From NCBI GenBank assembly GCA_943737045.1, contig CALSFV010000327.1, forward strand, positions 1 through 64,000: DNA of 64,000 nucleotides, read 5' to 3'. Positions 12,115 to 22,154 of this stretch are shown one piece after another. The position numbers and the translations under genes were made by a program. The first letter of the stretch is position 1; each line of letters begins with the position of its first letter. The notes beneath the pieces are model-generated. The model had not been told where the DNA came from and did no database searches. It saw nothing but the letters and a program-made list of their open reading frames with translations. The stretch is from Parapristionchus giblindavisi (taxonomy: Eukaryota; Nematoda; Chromadorea; Rhabditida; Diplogasteridae).

Positions 12115-12589
12115 ATGGCGACGCATAAGACGTTCATCGTCAAACGGAAGCTGGCCAAGGCCCAGAAGCAGAACCGCCCTCTCCCTCAGTGGGCTCGTAT
12201 GAAGACTGGCAACAAGGTTAGAATTAAAATATGTTCAATTTTTCGATGTTCGGTTTTGTAGCTGGTAAAAAGTTCAGGCCTATTATGAGGCCTTTCGAAG
12301 AGCAATTATCAAAAAAACTTGAAATAGAACACAGACTATTTACGCCTGCTATGATCAGAATATGACTTATCTTTTTATTGTGCCAAAAGTAGCGGTTTTG
12401 TTTGGAAAAAGTGATGTTAGATTAGCTATAGGTAAAAAAAAGATCAGATTTTCCCGACGAACCGGAAAAGAGAAAATTATCAAAAAAATCTTGCACTTCC
12501 CAGGTTTACGCATAAATTCATCTTATTTCTTACAGATCAAGTACAACGCCAAGCGCCGTCATTGGAGACGTACCAAGCTGAAGCTCTAA
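12115..12589 (+). CDS. rpl-39: 60S ribosomal protein L39 (eL39), 2 exons
   Basis: eL39 is a small, very basic protein lining the peptide exit tunnel of the large ribosomal subunit. Exons 12115-12216 and 12536-12589 encode 51 residues, the standard length. The segments [34 protein letters not shown] and the exon 2 end [15 protein letters not shown] are diagnostic. The intron is GT-AG in phase 0. It sits about 260 bp downstream of a dead CHCHD1 copy. A broken second RPL39 lies at 15334, so this is the sole intact copy in the window. In the ancestral arrangement it was the second gene of a possible CHCHD1-RPL39 operon, and it must now be expressed without a functional first gene. Confidence 0.97.
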
Positions 12590-12682
12590 GAAGTTTCTCC
12601 CGTCAAGTCCCATTCGTCGCTCATCGTCTTGCTTCATCTCACGATGCTTCTCCATTACGATCTGTTGGGACCACGGCACGGT

Positions 12683-13706
12683 CTATTCGCCTTTCTCGAC
12701 ATCTGTTATTGTTGTTTGTTGATCCGGATAGACGTGTCGGTTATGCATATCTTCCTTATTGAACACATGATATGGATACATACAAATGCCAAATAGGACA
12801 ATTTAAACAAATGAGTGAGAAAATGATAATGTTAGCATATAAATCGAAATTCAAGAGTGGAGATTTATCAGTTTGAATACACAAATCAACGAAGACAAAC
12901 AATGAATCAGTATAAGTTTGGATCATTAATTGAACTCTGTCCTTGTAACCTGTGCAGTATTTCTAATTTCCAGTTGCTGTGAACTATCAATTAATCACCG
13001 GGACAAGATTTTTTGGGTGAAGATCGTGCAAATGAGCGTTGCGTTTGGATAACTGATTGACAATTGTCTTAATTTCGCACTCCTGGCCACGAGAGAATAC
13101 TCACACTGTACTGTTTGACATTAATCAATTACTTGGGGAGTGCAGTACCTAAACGTTTCATACGTAAGTTAACACTTGATCAGAGTGGTCTCGAAATAAG
13201 TATCTCTGAAATGATTTGGGAATGATTCCATGCTCGAGTACTCCGAAAGGTGCTGGAGCCAGGAACCTTGGTAGCGATGATATCTTATTGGCATGAGCAA
13301 AGTAGGTCAGCTATTGCCCCGCCGAGACATATCGATAATCGATTGATTACTGTAGCTCCTTACACTAATCAGTGTGAGCGTGAGCATTCTCTATGGCTTC
13401 TATGTCGAGGAATCAGTCAATTCGTTGGTAGATACCGTTCGACCGGCTCAACTTATTAGAGATTTTTGATTGATAAGGAAAATGGATTATTGATTGATTC
13501 GTTGACTCCGTTTGTAGATCACTCACGCTCTGCAGGACCAATACCATTCTGCAGTCGACTAAGGCTAAAACTTCGTTTTTCTCATCAATAAACTTAAACA
13601 GTATTAAATAAATAGATCATTGATTACTTAATGTTTCTGTCTTATAATCTCAACGTGCTCTTTCGCACATCCACATCTGATAATTAGTGATGAGTAGAAG
13701 AATGTT
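12683..13706 (-). pseudogene. Relic of the 3' half of the otopetrin-like gene
   Basis: Blocks match, in order, the downstream flank and exons of the intact gene at 21803-24985. 12683-12760 matches 21803-21885. 12875-12900 matches the stop-codon region. 12950-13050 matches the exon at 23087-23194. 13140-13220 matches 23471-23538. 13245-13325 matches 23587-23706. 13360-13460 matches 23835-23918. 13515-13560 matches 24026-24100. 13645-13700 matches 24926-25009. Intron sequence is retained, so it arose by DNA duplication, not retroposition. Several exons are missing and the frames are broken by substitutions and indels. Confidence 0.85.
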
Positions 13707-13904
13707 GGACACAGAATGTTGGACAGAACATTTCAAAAATTAAGGAAATAAAAACAATAAACAATTTTTAGTGTCAAAATCAAAATTTGATCAAAAGGTA
13801 CTGGCATCCGGAATATAGATTACGGCTCTGAAACTGGGAAACTAAAGAAAGAATGGCACAATTTTTTACCTACACAAACACTTGAGACTTTTCCCCTTTT
13901 TCAA

Positions 13905-13905
13905 G
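13905..13905 (+). promoter_or_regulatory. Candidate trans-splice acceptor of CHCHD1
   Basis: ttttcccctttttcaag ends 10 bases before the ATG at 13916, an U/C-rich acceptor without an upstream coding exon. The related left relic keeps the pyrimidine tract but has lost the start codon. Confidence 0.45.
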
Positions 13906-13915
13906 TCGTTTTCGC

Positions 13916-15093
13916 ATGTTTTTTACGAATCCGTTGCTGAAAGAAGGTGTTTTGGCGAGGGGAAGATCCGTATACCCTAAAGTAACGGTATTTTCTGAAG
14001 TTCTACCCCTTGCCTCGAAGAATCGTGTCAACCCAAAACGTTCAAAGGCCGCAGGTTGGTATTTACCTTATTTCTTGCCCTGCAATCTTGCGTTTTATAG
14101 TAATATTTATACGTTTTCATCATATAACAGTGAAATACATGATGATAATATGAAAATTTATATGATAATGATAATCAAATTAGAATTATAAAGATTAGTC
14201 TAATGAACATAATCATTTGTTGTATTTCATTGTCACGTTTGTGATTTGTCTATGTTTTAGCTTCGTCATGCACTCAAGAGTTGCAAGCCCTGTTCGGATG
14301 TTTGAAGAAATGGGAATTTGATGACAAACCGTGCGCCAAACAGCACAGCTCTTACATGGAATGTGTGCATACGGCAGAACAGGCTGCTGCTGAGTACAAG
14401 GAGGCTGCCAGGAAGGTATGTTAATTTTATTGTTCTCACCTTTAGATTTTTGTATCGGATGTATGTTGGCATAAAACAAATACTCCGGTTTTGCAGGGTA
14501 TTATTTATAGTAATTAGCGTGCAAAAGTAGCTTACTTTAACTTACTTCTTTGTTACTATTTTTTCCATTTCATGAGAATATAGTCAAAAAGTAAGGGCAC
14601 TACTCCAGAAGCCCAGATTGGAGGAGGAGCCTTTGAATAAAGTTAGGGAATCAGAATCATACATTTTCATCCCTTCGCAATGCGAGGATTGACCCACTAT
14701 ATATGGCGCATTTTCGGGTCATTTGATGCGAAACGAAGCTAGAAATAATGATTTTAACCGAAAAATAACAAAATTTCTGAATCAGCCCACTCTATTTCGA
14801 GAATCTACCCAATATATAAAAATAAGCGGCGAGGGTACCGAAAATGTATTATCAGAATCATCTTCCTTCTATCTCATTAATTGTATTTAGTAGTATAACC
14901 ATAACACTTGCAGGGAACACTAGGCGAAGGCCAATCGAATTCGATGACCAATGCCCAGTTCAACAAGTTGATGCAGCTATTCCCGCAACCGAACGTGGGA
15001 CAGCCACCCTATCGTCAGATGAAACGGCTGCCCACGCAGTCATACGCCGACGATATCTTCCATCGGAAATCGTGGCGTGGCAAGCCTAGTTAA
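13916..15093 (+). CDS. CHCHD1: CHCHD1 / mitochondrial ribosomal protein mS37, 3 exons
   Basis: A twin CX9C protein of the mitochondrial small ribosomal subunit. Exons 13916-14054, 14261-14415 and 14914-15093 give 157 residues. The N-terminal part (VLPLASKNRVNPKRSKAA) aligns with the basic N-terminus of mammalian CHCHD1. Exon 2 carries the CHCH pair as CTQELQALFGC and CAKQHSSYMEC, each Cys-X9-Cys. Exon 3 (GTLGEGQ...FNKLMQLFPQP) matches the conserved C-terminal helix, followed by a nematode-type tail ending RKSWRGKPS. AATAAA lies just after the stop at 15097. The start at 13916 follows a U-rich acceptor. Right-hand member of a tandem duplication. Intron 2 contains an alternative terminal exon and a family B MITE. 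Confidence 0.85.
14584..14641 (+). other. Possible alternative terminal exon of CHCHD1
   Basis: After an acceptor-like ...atatag at 14583 the in-phase reading SKSKGTTPEAQIGGGAFE ends at TAA (14638-14640). An AATAAA at 14636-14641 overlaps that stop. Using it would replace the conserved C-terminal exon with an 18-residue tail. Inference only; no homologue is recognised. Confidence 0.35.
14658..14849. mobile_element. Family B MITE with 8-bp target duplication
   Basis: 192 bp from catacattttcatccc to accgaaaatgtatt. Flanked by atcagaat at 14650-14657 and again just after at 14850-14858. The 8-bp duplication supports hAT-type transposition. It is inserted in CHCHD1 intron 2, 17 bp after the alternative stop. 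Confidence 0.85.
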
Positions 15094-15096
15094 TCT

Positions 15097-15102
15097 AATA
15101 AA
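15097..15102 (+). promoter_or_regulatory. CHCHD1 poly(A) signal
   Basis: AATAAA four bases after the TAA stop of the three-exon model. It is the only canonical signal before the downstream RPL39 relic. Confidence 0.6.
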
Positions 15103-15333
15103 TAGTGTTTTGTAAATAGATCTTTAAAAATGGTATAATTGTTGTTTTTGTTCGTGCTTCTGATAAACTTTTGCAATGATCCTCTCGATTTTCTAGTCAA
15201 TGGTTCAGTCCATTATAGATATCTCATTGTGCCTCATCGTTATGTTGTGCTGTTTGATCTCCTGTGGCGGATGCTTGAGCTGCTCAAGAAGTATGCAACA
15301 GAGAGAGCTTTTAAAACTGATGTGTGCTTATAG

Positions 15334-15445
15334 ATGGCGACGCATAAGACGTTCGTCGTCTGAATGGCCCAGGACCAGAAGCAGAACCGCCCCTTCCCTT
15401 AGCACCTCGTCCTTAAAGGACGGACAACCAGAAAGACCGCGGCAG
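15334..15445 (+). pseudogene. RPL39 pseudogene (right duplicate)
   Basis: atggcgacgcataagacgtt repeats the start of the intact gene at 12115. It then loses about nine bases, hits an in-frame TGA at codon 10, and continues with recognisable cagaagcagaaccgcccc before decaying. The 130 bp upstream also match 11990-12114, including ttttaaaactgat. The spacing to CHCHD1 (240 bp) matches the left duplicate. Confidence 0.9.
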
Positions 15446-15446
15446 T

Positions 15447-16488
15447 AAAACTGGTATGGGATATCGTATTTATTCGTTTCTAGTTATCGGTTTCATTTGC
15501 ATATTGTCTCTTTTGTGATTCTGTTATCGATTGGATGAGAGCGGTTCAACGACTAAAATCAATTGATCGATTGAGTGGATTTTGTTACGAAAGGGTTTAA
15601 GCTTAAAGGGGGGGGGGGGGTTAAATACAGTAGGTAAAAATTGTCAAACACAGTAGGTTAAAACTCCCAGTGTTGCTTTCCATTTTAAACTTGGAATCAG
15701 CACTACTACTCTATCGATTCATTTACTTAGTTTATCGAATTATTTATTACAATCATTCAATCGAGTTCGTTTAGTTTAATCATCAACTGCAGAAAATAAA
15801 TAAATAACGAAGGAAAAATATACTTATATTCGTGTGTGATCATTCATACACGGTGTTTCTTCTGTTTGCTAAATTTCTGTCATTTCTCAGTGTGTGGTTG
15901 TGTTTAATTACCGTAATATAGTGGCGAGCTTACTTGCTGTGCCCTCAATGACGTGTATGTTTCAACCACTTTCACTCGCCCATAATGTGGGTGGCCACTT
16001 TTGGTCGATGCGGTCAGTTTTGAGACTCGAAATCCATCTAGGAATATGCGGGAGATCGAGATGAGTAAGAATCACCCCCTCCCCAGGTCGGGTCAGTTCT
16101 GAGTATTTGCGATGTAGCACAGCGTTTCTATGATATAGTGAGAGCGCGCATTGAAATTTTGGCAAAATGCCAATAAATTACGGTATGACTGCACCGTGGT
16201 GTACTCTCGTCGTCTGTGTCTCTCACTTTTGCGTGCTCTCTCTCTTTTTCGCTCTACCTTTTTTCTCTGTTACACCATGAGCGCTCTCGAAACGCTGTGT
16301 GTAGATAGGGTCAGTTTTGTTCTAAAGCCCTGGGCCAGTTTATATTTCGCAAGACCAGGCGAGAAAGTGTGTGAAACGAGAGATTGTGAGTGGGGCGAAA
16401 ATGTATGGTATTTTTTATTATCAACTTATTGTTTATTATCGATATTTTGTTTCCTTAGTTGTCTATATCCTTTCATTCAAGCCTAACA
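15447..16488. other. Intergenic AT-rich region with degraded MITE
   Basis: No gene is seen. About 15947-16420 is a diverged copy of the B' element described at 54959-55387. Shared blocks include cataatgtgggtg, gatgcggtcagttttgagactcg, gagatcgagatgagtaagaatcacc and a final ggcgaaaatgtatgg. Confidence 0.55.
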
Positions 16489-16513
16489 TTAGACGTAGCG
16501 GCCGAAACACCAT
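16489..16513. repeat. Dispersed cattagacgtagcggccgaa motif
   Basis: cattagacgtagcggccgaa plus acacc is repeated as its exact complement at 59543-59567. A related form, gtttcgggcgctaagtgtaa, is at about 62375. Function unknown. Confidence 0.55.
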
Positions 16514-16527
16514 GAAGCACATTACTA

Positions 16528-18167
16528 TTAACACGGATCTCCTTTAAAAGTGTATGAAAATAAGAACCTTTTTGCACAGAAAAAATAATTTTCATCCTTT
16601 TTTATCGATAGTTGTTAGACTGGCCTAACTAAGCGCGAAAACCACATTTTTAAATTTCGGTTTTCGGAATTTGCATATCTGTGCAATTTGTTTCCTCTAA
16701 ACTTCAGATGAGTGTAACTCGCTTCTTTTTTGTGATACCGTGTTCAATTTTTTTTTCAATCTGTTGCTAATGACCTCTTCTACAAATAACTCAATTGAGG
16801 ATATGGTCGGAAATGCTGTTTTTCATGTGTTATTGCAAGAAAACTGTTTTTTAGCACACAAAATGCGATTTTTCTCGAAAATTTTCTCTAAAGGATAAGA
16901 GTTTTATTGCACATTCGGATTCCCCGTCCACAAATTGGGGTATCCTGATATATCTTTTAACCCAACTCTGTCCCCCCAATAGTGCTACTGTATATCGTCC
17001 TGGACTTGGCGCAATTTTCTCTCAAATCACATTTTTGGCTGTAAATCAGCTCAAACTTATGCTAATTTTCTTATTCGCATATTTCAACCATCTATCTCGA
17101 CCAGCCTTACAATATTGTCTTAGTGGTTCGAATTCTCAACGACAATCATTTTTGAGTTATGAATCGAAAACTGATTTTATTAACGAAATGACTTTCACTG
17201 TTCCTATTTATCGTTTATTGGCATTTGTTTATTGATCGTTAAGGTCGAAGAAACTGTTTGAGTCATTCTTGACTCAAACAGTTGTCCATTCTTATCCATT
17301 GAACCTTCGCAAAACTATGAAAAATAATAATAATTATTATTATTTTATCATATAATGCATCCGAAGTTATCACTCTTTCATTCTCGAATGTTCTCTTCTC
17401 TCGGACATGATGAATCGATGGTTTAAAGTGAATTGGAAAAAGAAAACATCATTATATTTGAAAACGAAACGAAAACGCTGAAGTTTTTAAGTTGCATCAA
17501 GCCAAAAAGGCGGAAAATCGTAAATAAAATCAGTTTTCGATTCATAACTCAAAAATGATTGTGTTGAGAATTCGAACCACTAAGACAATATTGTAAGGCT
17601 GGTCGAGATAGATGGTTGAAATATGCGAATAAGAAAATTAGCATAAGTTTGAGCTGATTTACAGCCAAAAATGTGATTTGAGAGAAAATTGCGCTAAGTC
17701 CAGAACGATATACAGTAGCACTATTGGGGGGACAGAGTTGGGTTAAAAGATATATCAGGATACCCCAATTTGTGGACGGGGAATCCGAATCTGCAATAAA
17801 ACTCTTATCCTTTAGAGAAAATTTTCGAGAAAAATCGCATTATGTGTGCTAAAAAACAGTTTTCTTGCAATGACACATGAAAAACAGCATTTCCGACCAT
17901 ATCCTTAGTTGAGTTATTTGTAGACGAGGTCATTAACAACAGATTGAAAAAAATTGAGCACGGTAGCACAAAAAAGAAGCGAGTTACACTCATCTGAAGT
18001 TTACAGGAAACAAATTGCACAGATATGCAAATTCCGAAAAAAACAAAATTTGAAAATGTTGTTTTCGCACTCAGTTAGGCCAGTCTAACAACTTTCAATA
18101 AAAAAGAAGGAAATTATTTTTTTTCTGTGCAATGGCTTCATACACTTTTACAGGAGATCCGTGTTAA
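16528..18167. mobile_element. 1.6-kb foldback element with ~650-bp arms
   Basis: The left arm 16528-17185 and right arm 17519-18167 are inverted repeats. The outer ends read ttaacacggatctcc and ggagatccgtgttaa, and the inner ends are at gttatgaatcgaaaactgat and its complement. The spacer (17186-17518) is non-coding and holds a perfect 14-bp stem around 17249-17282. The flanking TTAA could be a target duplication or part of the terminus. Occasional mismatches between arms indicate some age. A non-autonomous DNA element. Transcription through it would give a long double-stranded RNA. Confidence 0.85.
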
Positions 18168-18344
18168 ACAATTAATCATAAATAAGGATTACATTTATAG
18201 TGCATGCCATTTTAATTTGTATTTCTATCAATTATGCTATTTAAATACATCGATTGATGTTGCTATTATCCTGATAAATTGATATATCATTGTCTTCTCG
18301 TTATTTAATTGTCTTCATATTTTGTTCTAAACAATTTCTATTCA

Positions 18345-18345
18345 G
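18345..18345 (+). promoter_or_regulatory. Candidate trans-splice acceptor of RER1
   Basis: aatttctattcag ends here, 48 bases before the ATG at 18393. No preceding coding exon is found, so a spliced-leader site or the 3' end of a 5'-UTR intron is likely. Confidence 0.4.
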
Positions 18346-18392
18346 TTTGAGCTTTCGAGCTGGATCCTCGTCTTACTTTGACTCGAGGAAAG

Positions 18393-20721
18393 ATGGAAGA
18401 TTCCTCTGATCTTCGTGATCAACCTGGAATTGTATCACGATTCTTCTCTTCACTAGATATTGTGAGCTCATTCATAAACACCATAAGGCACATTATTAAC
18501 TAATATATTACTTTCATAATCTATTTTTAACGTGCAAGTTAAACCAATAATAGTACATCTAGTTACATTACTAATTTAATAATATTTGTTCATTCGTCAT
18601 CAGTAGCGATCAATCTCACCCCATTTTTTTATTTCGCTGAACCGATTCTATACATCTTTTTTATTGAACAGTAGTGTGGTATGTTATACGAACATATAAA
18701 AATACTTTAAAATTTACAATCATTAACTTTTGTGCAAGAAATGCGGAAGTGTGAGCGAAGTGCAGAAATTCAATTAATTCCGGTTTAAAGTGGGGGGGGG
18801 GGGGTTAAAAGCACACCCCAAGCTAATTTTACCCTCCGCATTGGCAGTACTCTCTCGTAGACAAAGAAAGCGAGAGAGTGTGGCCAGAGCGGAGAGTTTC
18901 AAATTAGCTTGGGGTGTCGCTTTAAATGATAATTTTCAGAAGTATCAGTATTATCTCGACCAACTAACTCCTCATACATTAGTACGATGGATCATTGCTG
19001 CTGTCTTCAATGCTCTTTTCATCGCTAGAATATTCTACCTTCAGGTATGAATGACTCCCATAGTTCGAATAGCTAGGTTACAAAGTACCAAGCCTGACCA
19101 GATTTTGAGCCAAAATTTCACAAAAATCGGAACACCTGACCGGATTTTGAGCCAAAATTTCACAAAAATCGAAAAACCTGACCGGATTTTGAAAACGGAT
19201 AACCTAGCTATTCGACCTATGACTCCTATCATGTTGTTTTAGTCATAGTATCATTTAAGGGTTTCTATATCATACCATATGTTTTGTACATCTTCTATCT
19301 CAATCTCTTCCTTCTGTTCCTTACTCCTGCAATTGATCGTCCACTTATGGACGATGATGATGGTCCTGTTCTTCCATCCAAAGGAAATGATGAATTCCGT
19401 CCGTTCATGAGAAAACTTCCTGAGTTCAAATTCTGGTTTGTTCATTTTAATACCCTCCCAATACTAGTCAGTTCTGTATGTACTTGAATTGTTTAATGGC
19501 TCGTGTTCAACTATGAATCGTCTTTTTCTTTCTTAATATTTTTCCATTATATCACGTTTGTCACGAGAGAATTGAGCTGACATGAGAGTGGGAATGCAGC
19601 AAAAATGGTGAGATGAGTTAGGACCATTTTTGGCATCTCTAGGCATGCCCTACTACTAGCCCCCAAAGTTTTATTATGCAATTTTCATTTTGGGGCTCAA
19701 TACACCGGTTCGGTAAGGTGAAGTCCCAACTTTAGCACGAATTTCTCCATACATTATCGCCCCACCCCACATTTGCATTACTGTTGGCGGCGCACGCTTT
19801 ATCGTCTCAGTTTACGATAAAAAGGTGAATTAGTCGTGGTTTTTTCGGGAATAAGGCAACTTTTTTTCCAATTTGTTTTAATTCATTTTCGTTCAGTAAT
19901 TACACTAATGAATACTCGTCAAATTGAATGAATAAAAAAAGACCCTCATCGAGAGGTAATTGCAGAAAAATTTTTTTTGATGTGTTTTTTTAAATAAAAG
20001 CGAGGGTGCAGATATAACGGACCCAAACTCGGTCTGTGAGCTCATGCCCCACCCCATACTACAACTGTGCACGACGATTTGGGCCTGATCACTACTCTTT
20101 GACCAAGTGCCAAGCCATAAGCAAAATATTTTCACTGAGTCAGATAGTCTCGCATAAACTCTACTAAATAGCTTAATCTTATTATATATCAATATTATAT
20201 TATATCATGTTCTTTCTCCCTTTAAATTTTCTCATGTCTCGTTGCGCCTCGGGCGTAGATTAATTAATTAATTAATCGTCTTAATTTGAGGTATTCAACG
20301 ATGAGGGCGTGTATCCTCGCGATTTACTGTACTTTCTTCGAATTCTTCAATATTCCTGCGTCCGTGCCCATTCTCGTTGTCTACTCCATCTTTCTATTCT
20401 TCCTTACAATGGCGAGACAAGTCATGGTATGAATCTATTCATTGTATACTATCATACATTTTTGGTACCCTCGCCGTTTATTTTTATATAGTGGGTCAAT
20501 TCTCGAAATAGGGTGGGTTGATTCACAAAATTCGTTATTTTCGCCTAAAAATCGTCGTTTTTAGCTTAATTTTTTATCAAGTGTAAATGACTTATAGTAT
20601 ATATTAATGATTCTAACTTTAATAATTGTAGCACATGATCAAGTATCGCTACATTCCATTCACAGTGGGAAAGCCAAAGATGGCAGGAAAAGAAGACTCT
20701 GGAAAGGTTGTTTTGGGTTAA
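18393..20721 (+). CDS. rer-1: RER1, ER-retrieval receptor of the cis-Golgi, 5 exons
   Basis: RER1 is a four-span membrane protein that returns ER residents and unassembled subunits from the cis-Golgi through COPI. Exons 18393-18461, 18940-19044, 19260-19435, 20291-20426 and 20632-20721 join to 191 residues, close to the family's ~196. Diagnostic parts are RFFSSLD, the four hydrophobic segments (in YLDQLTPHTLVRW..., GFYIIPYVLYIFYLNLF, ILAIYCTFFEFFNIP, VPILVVYSIFLFFLTM), the loop DDDDGPVLPSKGNDEFRPF, RKLPEFKFW, and the tail HMIKYRYIPFTVGKPKM. All introns are GT-AG. Intron 1 holds a family A hairpin ending 13 bp before the acceptor AG, intron 2 a family C element, and intron 4 a family B remnant. 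Confidence 0.95.
18803..18926. mobile_element. Family A hairpin MITE
   Basis: Ends ttaaaagcacaccccaagct and agcttggggtgtcgctttaa. The interior is ccgcattggcagtactctct, a short loop, then gtggccagagcggagag, folding into one long hairpin. This is the best-preserved kind of a ~120-bp family with at least 12 copies in the window. It lies in RER1 intron 1. Confidence 0.85.
19059..19221. mobile_element. Family C hairpin element
   Basis: Starts catagttcgaatagctaggtta and ends aacctagctattcgacctatg. The interior has three direct copies of cctgaccggattttgagcc-type boxes. RER1 intron 2. Confidence 0.8.
20225..20275. repeat. Family F copy near the RER1 exon 4 acceptor
   Basis: catgtctcgttgcgcctcgg plus gcgtaga, ending about 25 bp before the acceptor at 20290. 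The complement of the same block is at 51515-51560 and a shorter one at 10290. Confidence 0.65.
20452..20580. mobile_element. Family B MITE, 3' truncated
   Basis: catacatttttggtaccctc is followed by atatagtgggtcaattctcg, gaaatagggtgggttgatt and the cgcctaaaaatcg core. The distal end is missing. RER1 intron 4. Confidence 0.75.
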
Positions 20722-20836
20722 TAATGTATCTACTATTCTATCTATGATATATTAGTCAATGTTCTGTTGATTGAATCAACTTGTTGTATCTCCTATTTGT
20801 TTTGTCGCTATAGCTAATATATTCACGCAGAGAAAG

Positions 20837-20938
20837 AAGTGTTACCCATGGAGCATAAGACCTGAAAAGTGATATATTTAACACATTTTGAGCCCAAATA
20901 TAACACTTTTCAGGTCTTATGCTCCGTGGATAACACTT
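20837..20938. repeat. Hairpin element, 35-bp arms
   Basis: aagtgttacccatggagcat...gacctgaaaagtg pairs with cacttttcaggtcttatgct...taacactt across a 30-bp loop. A compact MITE-like hairpin 115 bp after the RER1 stop. Confidence 0.7.
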
Positions 20939-21547
20939 ATTTCACTGTGTGTTGTTTTTCCTTTGTATGCCTATATATTATCTCTATCTACTCATCTCAG
21001 GGGTTTTTTTCTTTCATTCTTAGCATCACAGCGATCTGATCGGCTTATTAGCGAAATTTCCTTTTCGCATATCTCGGGAAATCTGCTAAATTTAAAAAAT
21101 TGGTGCTACAATTCCCTAGTTCTATTGGATATCTAGCTATGGCCAAAGCGCCATTTTCAGAAAAGTTGTCGTTCATGAGTTACATGATGGGCGACGTTTC
21201 CTAATCGCTGAATCAGATCACCGCGAGCATAGGTCTCTCTCGATTGATATAACTTGTATTGTTATCACTTGTCCGCATGCAACTATCCACCATTTTCATT
21301 CTTTCAACTTATTCACAACCAATATTAAATAGTACTACACAGCTCTTTTATTAATTCATCATAACATAATATAGTTAAGTTTCGTCTTGCGATTCGCATT
21401 ACTTTATCGATTCTGTTAGTACAAATTATTGCTAATTGTTGTCATTTTCCCCCTCCTGTTCTCAGTGCTCCCCCCCCAATATCACCCTTATTACCCGTTT
21501 CATTAATTTTATTATTTCATATGTACCGTTGCGTGCTCGACATGTAG

Positions 21548-21632
<85 letters not shown>

Positions 21633-21994
21633 CAATTAATCAATATCTGTTTTATGCCGAAGTATAGGCATGTTAAATATTGTTCTATTTCACAAAAATG
21701 ATGGTTTCCACAAAACCCTTTTTTTCCTAAGAAAATAAATCGATCAATCGATATTAGCCGTTCTCACTCGTTCGCTAACAAAAAAAAACGAAAAAGAGAG
21801 TCTTCTATTCGCCTTTTTCGACACCTGTTATTGTTGTTTGTTGATCCGGATAGATGTGTCGGTATATATCTTTCTTGTTGAACACGAACATGAATCTTTG
21901 GGTGCAGTCAATGCTGAATAAGACTCAACATTTCAACAATAAAAAATCGATATTCGGTCGTGTCTACTATTTATCTGTTTAAATATAGTACAAA
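20939..21994. other. Intergenic region between RER1 and the otopetrin-like gene
   Basis: Convergent gene ends. It contains a (TA)n run of about 39 units (21551-21630). 21803-21890 is the part also present beside the relic at 12683. No gene is seen. Confidence 0.5.
21551..21630. repeat. (TA)n microsatellite
   Basis: About 39 uninterrupted TA units followed by atcaattaatcaat. Confidence 0.95.
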
Positions 21995-22103
21995 TCAACG
22001 AGTGGGTACAGATAACAAATTGGCGCCAGTTGTGGTGTTATTCGACGTGGTGGTGTCGGTTCTCGCCCGTCGTCGATTCATCACCTGATTTATGAAGGAA
22101 TAA

Positions 22104-22154
<51 letters not shown>

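Noticed and set aside
13916..15093. CHCHD1 and RER1 as one operon
   Set aside because: About 3.3 kb with a pseudogene and a foldback element separate them; too far for usual nematode operon spacing.
17249..17282. Perfect 14-bp stem as a possible bacterial-type terminator
   Set aside because: Eukaryotic context inside the spacer of a foldback transposon; no T-run or gene end.
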